Shown in pieces: positions 8,655 through 15,908 of a stretch of DNA of 64,000 bases; positions within the stretch are counted from its first letter, which is position 1, and each line of letters opens with the position of its first letter. A model generated the notes under the pieces. It was given only the letters and a program-made list of their open reading frames with translations. It had not been told where the DNA came from and did not search any database. The DNA lies in contig CAUVWY020000010.1 in the NCBI GenBank assembly GCA_963555775.3, positions 62,001 to 126,000 on the forward strand. Direction: 5' to 3'. The DNA is from JAJEDW01 sp963555775. GTDB taxonomy: Bacteria; Acidobacteriota; Terriglobia; 20CM-2-55-15. Made by a program: the position numbers and the translations under genes.

Positions 8655-9398
8655 ATGTCGAAGACCGCTGGAATAATCGTCATCGGAAACGAGATTCTAT
8701 CGAGTCGAACGCCTGACGAAAACGCCGCCTATTTTCTGAAACAACTCCGTGCCCTGGGTGTCGACGTCCGGAAGGTGTCGGTGATCCCCGACGAACTCTC
8801 CGTGATTTGCGAGGAGGTTCGCCGTTTTTCCGCCGATTTCGATTATGTCTTTACCTCCGGCGGCGTTGGCCCCACTCACGACGACGTGACGATTCCGGGA
8901 GTGGCGGCGGCCTTTGGCCAGGGCATCCGCCGTGAACCGGAACTGGTGACCGCTCTGGAGAGATATTATCAGGAGAAAATTACCGATTCCATGATGCGGA
9001 TGGCCGACGTGCCCGAGGGCGCCGTCCTTGTTCGCCGGGGGCCGACGCTGTTTCCGGTCGTGGCAGTGGAAAACGTTTACATCTTTCCCGGCGTCCCGGC
9101 GATCCTTGCGGCCAAATTCGAACGGATTATGGAAATGTTCCGGCAGCCTCCCTTCCACACGGCCGACGTGTTTCTGCAGGTCGAAGAAGGCGAGATCGCC
9201 ACCTTGCTCTCTGAGGTCCTTGAAGTCTTTCCCGAAGTTCGGCTGGGTTCCTATCCGGCGTTCGACAACCCGGTTTTCAAGGTGAAGGTCACCTTGGAAT
9301 CGAAGGATCCGGATTACCTCGAGAATGCGCAGGGATGTTTGTTGAAAAAACTCGCCGAACTGTCGGTCTACCCGGTCGACGGCACGCCGGCGGGTTGA
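8655..9398 (+). CDS. CinA N-terminal / MoaB-type molybdopterin-binding domain protein
   Basis: 247 residues, starting directly in the conserved first strand (SKTAGIIVIGNEILSSRT). It carries the hallmark TSGGVGPTHDD loop and YIFPGVPAILAAKFE. This is the CinA N-terminal (COG1058) domain without the C-terminal nicotinamide-nucleotide deamidase domain. The fold binds molybdopterin-like or nucleotide ligands; in full CinA it gives ADP-ribose pyrophosphatase activity. The stand-alone form has an uncertain role. It is transcribed divergently from the M24 peptidase with zero spacing. Confidence 0.88.
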   Translation: MSKTAGIIVIGNEILSSRTPDENAAYFLKQLRALGVDVRKVSVIPDELSVICEEVRRFSADFDYVFTSGGVGPTHDDVTIPGVAAAFGQGIRREPELVTALERYYQEKITDSMMRMADVPEGAVLVRRGPTLFPVVAVENVYIFPGVPAILAAKFERIMEMFRQPPFHTADVFLQVEEGEIATLLSEVLEVFPEVRLGSYPAFDNPVFKVKVTLESKDPDYLENAQGCLLKKLAELSVYPVDGTPAG

Positions 9399-9428
9399 AT
9401 TGGAGAACCTGTAATTCCAACGTCGCCG

Positions 9429-10340
9429 TCAATCGAACAGGCCCGGCTGGTCGTAGCGGAGGGGGATGTCGTCGAGGATCCGGTCGAATCCCAGTTCCCG
9501 GCACAACGGGATGACGTCGTGGGGGCGGCCCCTGCGATAGCGCAGCTTGTCGGGCGTCGCGTTCAGGTTGATGTCACAGCGGATGCGCGCGAGTTCGCGG
9601 CTCATTCTTGCGATGTCCAGGTTTTCCCGAATTCTTTTGAGAATGCCGTCACGGCCCCTGAACGCCACTCCTTCCAGGTCCGAAGTTGCGATATCTTCGA
9701 TCGATTCGCACACCGAGAGCAGTTTGACGGCGGTCTTGCCGCCGATCCCGTGGATTCCCGGAATGTTGTCGGATGCGTCGCCGAGCAGGCCCAGCAGGTC
9801 GGGTACCTGCGTGGGTTCGACACCCAGCTTGCCCTTGACTCCGTCACGATCCAGCCACACGTTCCTGGCCAGATCGTAAATCCGGATCCGGTCGTTGACG
9901 AGTTGGGCGAGATCCTTGTCTCCCGAAACGATGACGACAGGATGTCCCAGATCCGCCATTTGCACGGCAAGAGACCCGATGACGTCATCGGCCTCGTAGG
10001 TTTCCCTCTGGAACGCGGCGATGCCGACGGCCTCGGTGATTTTCTTGCAGTAACCGAACTGCACCTTCAAATCGTCCGGAGGCGCGGTCCGGTTGGCCTT
10101 GTACTCCGCGTACATCTCGCGCCGAAACGAGTGGGCGCCTTCAAACGCTGCGGCAATGAATGAGGGATTCTGGTCCCTGATAATCCGCAACAAGGTTCGG
10201 AGGTATCCGAGGATCGCGTTGGTCTTCATCCCCGACGGCGCGACGATGCTCTCGGGAAGTCCGTAGTACGCGCGAAAGATGTAGTTCATCGAATCGATCA
10301 GGAACACGGCTTGTCCGTTTGGAGGGGCGGGGGAAGACAT
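9429..10340 (-). CDS. Stand-alone 5'-3' exonuclease (PolA N-terminal-like)
   Basis: 303 residues matching the FEN/5'-nuclease domain of DNA polymerase I without the polymerase part. Acidic metal ligands are visible in FLIDSMNYIFRA, YEADDVIGSLA and VSGDKDLAQLV. The helix-hairpin-helix DNA-binding motif is LLGDASDNIPGIHGIGGKTA. It likely removes RNA primers or flaps in replication and repair. It follows the thioesterase by 5 bp on the same strand and is the last gene of the operon that begins with the HtrA protease. Confidence 0.92.
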   Translation of the reverse strand: MSSPAPPNGQAVFLIDSMNYIFRAYYGLPESIVAPSGMKTNAILGYLRTLLRIIRDQNPSFIAAAFEGAHSFRREMYAEYKANRTAPPDDLKVQFGYCKKITEAVGIAAFQRETYEADDVIGSLAVQMADLGHPVVIVSGDKDLAQLVNDRIRIYDLARNVWLDRDGVKGKLGVEPTQVPDLLGLLGDASDNIPGIHGIGGKTAVKLLSVCESIEDIATSDLEGVAFRGRDGILKRIRENLDIARMSRELARIRCDINLNATPDKLRYRRGRPHDVIPLCRELGFDRILDDIPLRYDQPGLFD

Positions 10341-10345
10341 CGAGC

Positions 10346-10726
10346 TCAGGCTTGGGCCAGTGGAGCCGGAACGCCGTTTTCATCGATCGCCACATAAACA
10401 ACGGTGGCGGAAGTCACATAAACGGTATCGCGATTTCCGGTCGGACCGGTGCGTTGAGCTTCGACTTCGATATCGACCGTAATCGACGTGCGGCCTGTTT
10501 TTGCCGTTTGCGTATAGAACGTGACGGTGTCGCCAAGGTGAACCGGCGCCACAAACTCCACTTCGTGCATCGCCTTTGTGACCACGCGGCCCGCGGTGTG
10601 TTTGCGGGCTTCGAACGCGCCAGCCAGATCGAGGTGGCTCATGATAACGCCGCCAAAGACCGTCCCCATCGGATTGGTATCTTTGGGAAGCATCATGACC
10701 CGGATCGCGATGTCGCCTCGGCTCAT
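10346..10726 (-). CDS. Hotdog-fold acyl-CoA thioesterase (YciA/BFIT type)
   Basis: 126 residues. The pattern MLPKDTNPMGTVFGGVIMSHLDLAGA contains the N-x-x-G-x-x-FGG active-site signature and the catalytic aspartate. It is followed by EVEFVAPVHLGDTV and TSATVVYVAIDENG. YciA-type enzymes hydrolyse short to long acyl-CoAs and can adjust CoA pools and membrane composition. Its ATG overlaps the stop of the MBL hydrolase (ATGA), and the exonuclease follows after 5 bp. Confidence 0.93.
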   Translation of the reverse strand: MSRGDIAIRVMMLPKDTNPMGTVFGGVIMSHLDLAGAFEARKHTAGRVVTKAMHEVEFVAPVHLGDTVTFYTQTAKTGRTSITVDIEVEAQRTGPTGNRDTVYVTSATVVYVAIDENGVPAPLAQA

Positions 10727-11361
10727 CGATTGTACCTCAGAAACGGGTTACCCGTTCGTTCCTGCCCGATGGTCGTCCGCGGACCGTGGCCGGGAATGAC
10801 CAACGCGTCATCGTCGAACGTCATGAGCCTGGATTCGATCGACTTCAGGATTTCGGGAAAGGATCCACCCGGCAGGTCCGTCCGGCCGATGCCGTGCAGA
10901 AACAGGGTGTCCCCGGTGAACAGGATCGTGCGTTCCCGGTCAAGATGAAATGTGAGGCTGCCCGGTGTATGTCCGGGTGTGTGGACGACTTCGAGTTCGA
11001 CGCCGGTACAATGGACTGTTTCTCCGTCGTTCAGGAAGCGATCGATCCGTCCTTTTTCCGGTGGAGGGATACCCAGCCATGTGGCCTGCCGATCGATGCT
11101 GTCGAACAGAAAAAGATCTTTTTCATGAAGCGCGGCCGTGGAACCGGTCCGTTCCTGAAGCGGCTGGATCGCTCCGACATGGTCGATGTGCGCATGAGTG
11201 CAGACGATCTGGTGGAGTTCCAGGTCGAGGCTGTCCAGGCGTTCGAGGATTCGGTCGGCGTCGTCGCCGGGATCGACTACTATTGCCTGTCTGGATTCTT
11301 CGTCGGCCAGAATGGTGCAGTTGCACTGCAAGAGTCCGACCGTGAACGTCTCCAGGATCAT
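10723..11361 (-). CDS. MBL-fold metallohydrolase (glyoxalase II-like)
   Basis: 212 residues from the ATG at 11361, overlapping the stop of the upstream membrane-protein gene by ATGA. The metal site is complete: H56, H58, D60 and H61 in THAHIDH, H131 in HTPGHTPGS, D151 in FTGDTLF and H192 in IPGHGP. This matches small glyoxalase II-like hydrolases (YcbL/GloB group) that cleave S-lactoylglutathione or related thioesters. The substrate cannot be read from the sequence. The same frame is open further upstream, but that is a shadow of the neighbouring gene. Confidence 0.92.
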   Translation of the reverse strand: MILETFTVGLLQCNCTILADEESRQAIVVDPGDDADRILERLDSLDLELHQIVCTHAHIDHVGAIQPLQERTGSTAALHEKDLFLFDSIDRQATWLGIPPPEKGRIDRFLNDGETVHCTGVELEVVHTPGHTPGSLTFHLDRERTILFTGDTLFLHGIGRTDLPGGSFPEILKSIESRLMTFDDDALVIPGHGPRTTIGQERTGNPFLRYNR

Positions 11362-11771
11362 TCGACGACCTCGGCGCCGATCACCCGGACCTGCCCGGCG
11401 GTCGCACCTTCTCGGATCCGCGAATCCCGGCTTCCGATCAGTTCTTCCTGCCCCGGACGCAGCCGCTGTTCGATGACGAGCCGATCCGTCTCCAGAACCG
11501 TCGCACCGTTGAAATAGGTGGCTTCGAGAACGATGTTGTCGTAGACGGTATCGTCGCTCTGGTTCAACAACCCGATAAACCACGCGGGCCGGAGATCGCC
11601 TTCCAGATCGGTTCGGAATTCGGTGTGCGTGATGACTATTTCGGTTTCGGGTCCCGGAGCAATGAACCAACCGTTGATGGCATCTCCGTAGTTGCGGTAG
11701 GCCACGATGAGGACGATCGATACCAGAAGGACGCGACGGGCGACAGGCCAACGGGACCGGAGTAGATTCAC
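11358..11771 (-). CDS. Single-pass membrane protein of unknown function
   Basis: 137 residues from a GTG at 11771 that overlaps the HtrA stop (GTGA). A basic N-terminus (NLLRSRWPVARR) leads into one membrane segment (VLLVSIVLIVAYRNYG). An extracytoplasmic domain of beta character follows: IVITHTEFRTDLEGDLRPAWF, GLLNQSDDTVYDNIVLEATYF, VLETDRLVIEQRLRPGQEELI. This looks like a FxLYD-type immunoglobulin-like domain, in which secreted strands describe how a ligand domain is extended, but the match is weak. Its position between an HtrA protease and an MBL hydrolase with overlaps at both ends means the three are co-translated. Confidence 0.72.
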   Translation of the reverse strand: MNLLRSRWPVARRVLLVSIVLIVAYRNYGDAINGWFIAPGPETEIVITHTEFRTDLEGDLRPAWFIGLLNQSDDTVYDNIVLEATYFNGATVLETDRLVIEQRLRPGQEELIGSRDSRIREGATAGQVRVIGAEVVE

Positions 11772-13012
11772 TGCATCACCGGTTCTTCTTGTAGCGTGAT
11801 TTGCAGTTCCATTTCTTCGCCGTTCCGAATGATCGTGATCGGTACGACTGCGTCCGGCCGATGCCCTTCCAGAGCCGACGAAATGTCGGTTATTGTTCGG
11901 ATCGCGCGGCCGTCGAGCGAAACGATAACGTCGCCGCCGACCGGGATGAGGCGGTTGCCCACCTGAATCTGCCGGTCCGCTCCACGCAGGTCCGCCTCGT
12001 GGGCGGGGCTTCCCGGTACCAGGTTCACCAGAAGGACGCCCGAATCGGTTCCCAACTGCAGTACGTCGACCAAATCGCGAATATCCGCGAGTCCGATCCA
12101 GCCTAGTATTCCGAGATAGGTGCGGCGGACGCGTCCGTAGGCCATCAAGTCGTTTGTGACCCGGCGAACGGTTTCGACCGGGACCGCGAACCCGATGCCG
12201 GTGGCCTGGGACAGATTCGCGGTGTTGATTCCGATCAACTCGCCACGGGTGTTCAGCAGCGGGCCGCCCGAGTTTCCCCGGTTGATCGCGGCGTCGGTCT
12301 GAATGATGCCATCGATGACGATTTGCCTGCTTTGCACCGGGGCCTCGATCGACCGCCCGAGCGAACTTATGATGCCGGACGTCATGGTACGGTCCAATCC
12401 GAAAGGATTGCCGATCGCAAGGACCTTCTGTCCGACCTGCAAGCCTCTGGTGGTTCCCATTGGCAGCGGAATCCACTCCATGTCGGGGGCATCCACGTGG
12501 ATCAGCGCCAGATCGTTGTTGGGGTCCACGCCGACGACTGAGGCTTCATGCCGGCTCTGATCGGCAAGGGTGACCTCGATCTGGGCATTCGCGTTCTGAA
12601 TGACGTGGTAGTTGGTGACAATGTGGCCTTCGTCGTCGATAACCACTCCCGAACCGAATCCATCGGCCGGTACCGACCGGAGAAAGAAATCGTAGGAATA
12701 CGTTCTGGACGCGACGTTGACGACGCTCCGGCTATACCGCCGGTAGATCTCGATGTTGTTCCGTTCGTCGGAATCAAGTGTGTCATCGCTTGCGGACGAT
12801 TCGTCGGGTTGAGGCGGCGCCGGGACTTCCGGTGGCAGAAACGCCACCGGTTCCGGGGGCGCGGCGAAAGTGATTTCGGGCGCCGCCGCCGTACTCAGAT
12901 CCGGTTCGGAGGTGGCGCCCAGCGGTTTCCATTGAAGGGCAACATAAACGAGTGCCGTCACGATGATGGCCGAAAGGATGCCGGTTTTCAGATTCGATCC
13001 CATAGTCGACAT
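11768..13012 (-). CDS. HtrA/DegP-type serine protease with PDZ domain
   Basis: 414 residues. An N-terminal membrane anchor (GILSAIIVTALVYVAL) and a Pro/Glu-rich linker (40-75) precede a trypsin-like S1C domain. The catalytic triad is H136 (VTNYHVIQ), D167 (NNDLALIHV) and S248 (INRGNSGGPLLN). A PDZ domain follows at about residues 295-400. It is probably anchored facing the periplasm and degrades or refolds misfolded envelope proteins. It heads a five-gene operon with the membrane protein, MBL hydrolase, thioesterase and exonuclease. Confidence 0.93.
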   Translation of the reverse strand: MSTMGSNLKTGILSAIIVTALVYVALQWKPLGATSEPDLSTAAAPEITFAAPPEPVAFLPPEVPAPPQPDESSASDDTLDSDERNNIEIYRRYSRSVVNVASRTYSYDFFLRSVPADGFGSGVVIDDEGHIVTNYHVIQNANAQIEVTLADQSRHEASVVGVDPNNDLALIHVDAPDMEWIPLPMGTTRGLQVGQKVLAIGNPFGLDRTMTSGIISSLGRSIEAPVQSRQIVIDGIIQTDAAINRGNSGGPLLNTRGELIGINTANLSQATGIGFAVPVETVRRVTNDLMAYGRVRRTYLGILGWIGLADIRDLVDVLQLGTDSGVLLVNLVPGSPAHEADLRGADRQIQVGNRLIPVGGDVIVSLDGRAIRTITDISSALEGHRPDAVVPITIIRNGEEMELQITLQEEPVMQ

Positions 13013-13059
13013 CTTGAAATTTTAACGTCCGAGTTTCCGAATCACAAACGATCGATCCC

Positions 13060-14238
13060 TCAAAAACCGGATCGAGGGACCCGCATCCAGATCAACGTGA
13101 CTGGAATCAGGATGGTCACACCCGCGGCGATCCACGCGACTGCCCCGAACCCCGCCGTATCGAAGGCCGCCGCAGAGGTCGCTGCAACCGCGGCGATTCC
13201 CAGTTGGGACGCGGCATTGCGGACCGCGACGTACGAGCCTCTCGATTCGGCACCCACCAGTTCGGTCGTCAGCGCATGAAGCGGCCCCTGGCGTGCCGAT
13301 GCCGTCACGCTGAGGAGGCCGACTCCAATGAACAATTGCGGCCCCCACATGAAACCGGAAACGACGACGAAGAGCACGGCCAGAACCGCGTTCGCCCCAA
13401 GAATGACCGATCGTTTGCCTATACGGTCGGACAACCATCCCGACAAGGGAGACGCAACCGTGGCCGCGATTCCCGCCACCATGAAAAGCCACGCATAGCG
13501 TCCGATGCCGATGCCCTGGCCATCCAGCCAGACTCCGACGTAGGTGATGAACCCGACCAGGCCGCCCGAGGTCAGAAAGGCGGCGGCGATTCCGGCTACC
13601 CGGTCGGGATGTCTGAAGTGCGACGTCAGGGAAAGTACCAGTCCGGCGCTTTCTGCCCGTCCGCCATCCGGCGGCAGTTTCCATACGGTAACAGGCAACA
13701 GCAACGCCGCGGCGCACGAAAGTCCGACGAAGACCCAGTTCCAACTGTAAAGCGAGGCGATCAGCGCGCCCAGGGGAATGCCCACCACGAAGGCGAGAAA
13801 ATACGCCATGGACAAGATACCCATGGCCTTGCCCCGGTGGCTGTACGGGTAGAGATCGCCCGCATAGGAAAGAGAAAGTGTGGAAAGAGCCCCGGCTGAC
13901 AGACCCGTCAACACGCGCGATGCGACCAGGGTGCTAAAATACTCACTCTGTGAAGTCATCAGTGAGGCGACGGCGAACCCCAGCAGGGCGATTGAGATCA
14001 ACCGTTTGCGACCGATTCTGTCCGACAGAGGCCCAAGCAGAAGGGCCGCCGCGGCCGCCGCCAGTGCATAAACCGTGACGATCGTGCCCACGCGGCCTGG
14101 GGAGATTTCGAGTGTGTTTGCGATCAGCGCGAGTAGCGGGGGGATGAGTTGGGTGTCGGAGACGCCCAGGAAGAGAACTCCGAAGAGGATCAGAGCCCCA
14201 TTCCATCGGAATTCTGAGGACGCGGAAACGGTCGACAC
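13060..14238 (-). CDS. MFS transporter
   Basis: 392 residues with about 12 hydrophobic segments. The loop motif GPLSDRIGRKRLI (motif A) follows TM2, and a second copy, LSGWLSDRIGKRSVI, lies in the C-terminal half, showing the usual two-fold repeat. It resembles Bcr/AraJ-type drug or metabolite efflux carriers; the substrate is unknown. The start is a GTG at 14238. It lies just upstream of the HtrA operon on the same strand, with a 47-bp gap. Confidence 0.9.
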   Translation of the reverse strand: MSTVSASSEFRWNGALILFGVLFLGVSDTQLIPPLLALIANTLEISPGRVGTIVTVYALAAAAAALLLGPLSDRIGRKRLISIALLGFAVASLMTSQSEYFSTLVASRVLTGLSAGALSTLSLSYAGDLYPYSHRGKAMGILSMAYFLAFVVGIPLGALIASLYSWNWVFVGLSCAAALLLPVTVWKLPPDGGRAESAGLVLSLTSHFRHPDRVAGIAAAFLTSGGLVGFITYVGVWLDGQGIGIGRYAWLFMVAGIAATVASPLSGWLSDRIGKRSVILGANAVLAVLFVVVSGFMWGPQLFIGVGLLSVTASARQGPLHALTTELVGAESRGSYVAVRNAASQLGIAAVAATSAAAFDTAGFGAVAWIAAGVTILIPVTLIWMRVPRSGF

Positions 14239-14383
14239 CGGCGGATTCTATCATAACGATTTTGGACTGATTAGGGATCGGTCCGGCATTCGAAGAACCC
14301 GTTTCCCGTGCCGGGAGTTACCACGGGGGTTCGAAGAAGGGACGGTTTCGTGTACTGGATTGTTTCAATCGAGCAAATGACGT

Positions 14384-14503
14384 GAGGGACTTGCAAAACT
14401 CGTGCTGACGATGGGTTAAAATCAATATATTGCTGAACTGTCAGCCTGCGTCGTCTATATGCGGTAGCTTCCACGGACGATCCGATAGTTTTGCAAGTCC
14501 CTC
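14384..14503. mobile_element. 120-bp MITE-like element
   Basis: Perfect 17-bp terminal inverted repeats GAGGGACTTGCAAAACT (14384-14400) and its complement (14487-14503) flank about 86 bp of noncoding DNA that is less GC-rich than its surroundings. The element is bracketed by a 5-bp direct repeat GACGT at 14379-14383 and 14504-14508, as expected of a target-site duplication. It is too short to encode a transposase, so it would be mobilised by a full-length IS with matching ends elsewhere. It lies immediately upstream of the threonine synthase start. Confidence 0.75.
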
Positions 14504-14518
14504 GACGTGTCAGGTTTA

Positions 14519-15844
14519 ATGCCCACTTTATCGACCGCAGCAAAATTCACGGCCTGGTTCCAATGTTTCTCCGGATGCGGCGCCCGGTTTTCGCTCGAGG
14601 ATATCGTCTACCGTTGTCCGAATTGCGGCAGCCTGCTCGAAGTGCGTCACGATTTGGACGCGCTCCGTGCCGTAGGCCCCGAATCGTGGAAGGAGACGAT
14701 CGGTTCGCGGGCGCTTTCGGCCGGCGGTGTCTGGTCGAAGAAGGAACTTGTTCTTCCGGTGATCGATGACGGCGATATCGTGTCGCTCGGGGAAGGGAAT
14801 ACGCCGCTTCTGTCGAGTCCACGAATGGCGGCCGATCTCGGAGTTGCCGAAATTTCCATCAAGCAGTGCGGTACCTCGCATACCGGTTCGTTCAAGGATC
14901 TGGGCATGACCGTTCTCGTATCCATGGTCAATCGCATTCGGTCGCGGGTACGAGCGGTTGCCTGCGCCTCGACCGGCGACACGTCGGCCGCCCTGGCGGC
15001 ATACTGTGCGGCGGCCGGAATCCCGTCCATCGTCTTCCTGCCGCGCGACAAGGTTTCGCTTGCCCAGTTGATTCAGCCGATATCGAGCGGCGCGATCACG
15101 ATGTCTCTGGATACGGACTTCGACGGTTGCATGGAGATCGTCCAGAAGATCGCTGAAGATGGTTCGATTTACCTTGCGAACTCGCTGAACTCACTGCGCG
15201 TCGAAGGACAAAAGACGATCAGCATCGAGATGGTTCAACAACTCGGCTGGGACGTTCCCGACTATGTCGTGGTTCCCGGGGGCAATCTCGGAAATATTTC
15301 GGCGATCGCCAATGGTTTCCTGCTGGCCCGTACCCTCGGGTTGGTCGAGAGGGTCCCGCGTCTGGTGTGTGCGCAAACCGAGAAAGCCAATCCATTGTAT
15401 CTGGCCTATCGCCGGGGGTTCGATCGGTTGGAGCCGATGACTGCCCAGTCCACGATGGCCACGGCCATTCAGATCGGAAACCCCGTAAGCTTTCCCAAGG
15501 CCGTTCAGGGTTTGCGGATGACCGATGGGATCGTTGCTCAGGTGTCGGAAGCGGAACTTGCGGATGCGGCTGCTTTTGGCGACCGTTACGGTTTCTTCAA
15601 CGACCCGCAGACTGGCGTGGCACTGGGCGTTGCGCGCAAGTTGATTGCTTCCGGCACGATCGAGGCGGGCGCCCGGGTGGTTGTGATCAGTACTGCCCAC
15701 GGACTCAAGTTCACCGATTTCAAACTCGAGACCCACCGGGGACGGGTTCCCGGCACCGATAAGGCGCTTCGGAACCTTCCGATCGAGGTTCCCGCCGATC
15801 TGGACAAGGTTCGGAAAGTTCTGGATGGCAAGCTACCTGCATAG
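14519..15844 (+). CDS. thrC: Threonine synthase
   Basis: About 441 residues, PLP fold type II. An N-terminal zinc-ribbon (C16, C20, C33 and C36 in CFSGC and CPNC) is characteristic of one threonine synthase class. The PLP lysine is K126 in HTGSFKDLGM, the phosphate-binding loop is VVPGGNLGN, and ACASTGDTSAALAAY contacts the substrate. It converts O-phosphohomoserine to threonine. The ATG at 14519 is favoured; a GTG at 14507 sits inside the MITE target-site repeat. Because the MITE ends 16 bp before the start, the original leader has been displaced or supplied by the element. Confidence 0.93.
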   Translation: MPTLSTAAKFTAWFQCFSGCGARFSLEDIVYRCPNCGSLLEVRHDLDALRAVGPESWKETIGSRALSAGGVWSKKELVLPVIDDGDIVSLGEGNTPLLSSPRMAADLGVAEISIKQCGTSHTGSFKDLGMTVLVSMVNRIRSRVRAVACASTGDTSAALAAYCAAAGIPSIVFLPRDKVSLAQLIQPISSGAITMSLDTDFDGCMEIVQKIAEDGSIYLANSLNSLRVEGQKTISIEMVQQLGWDVPDYVVVPGGNLGNISAIANGFLLARTLGLVERVPRLVCAQTEKANPLYLAYRRGFDRLEPMTAQSTMATAIQIGNPVSFPKAVQGLRMTDGIVAQVSEAELADAAAFGDRYGFFNDPQTGVALGVARKLIASGTIEAGARVVVISTAHGLKFTDFKLETHRGRVPGTDKALRNLPIEVPADLDKVRKVLDGKLPA

Positions 15845-15908
15845 GGAAGGGTACGGCAATCCTGATATTCCTTGTTTTCAATGGTTTAGGGTTGCCTTGA
15901 GGGGACGT

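Noticed and set aside
11772..12476. Upstream extension of the membrane-protein frame (total 372 codons)
   Set aside because: It runs antiframe within the HtrA gene; the GTG at 11771 with GTGA overlap explains the real gene.
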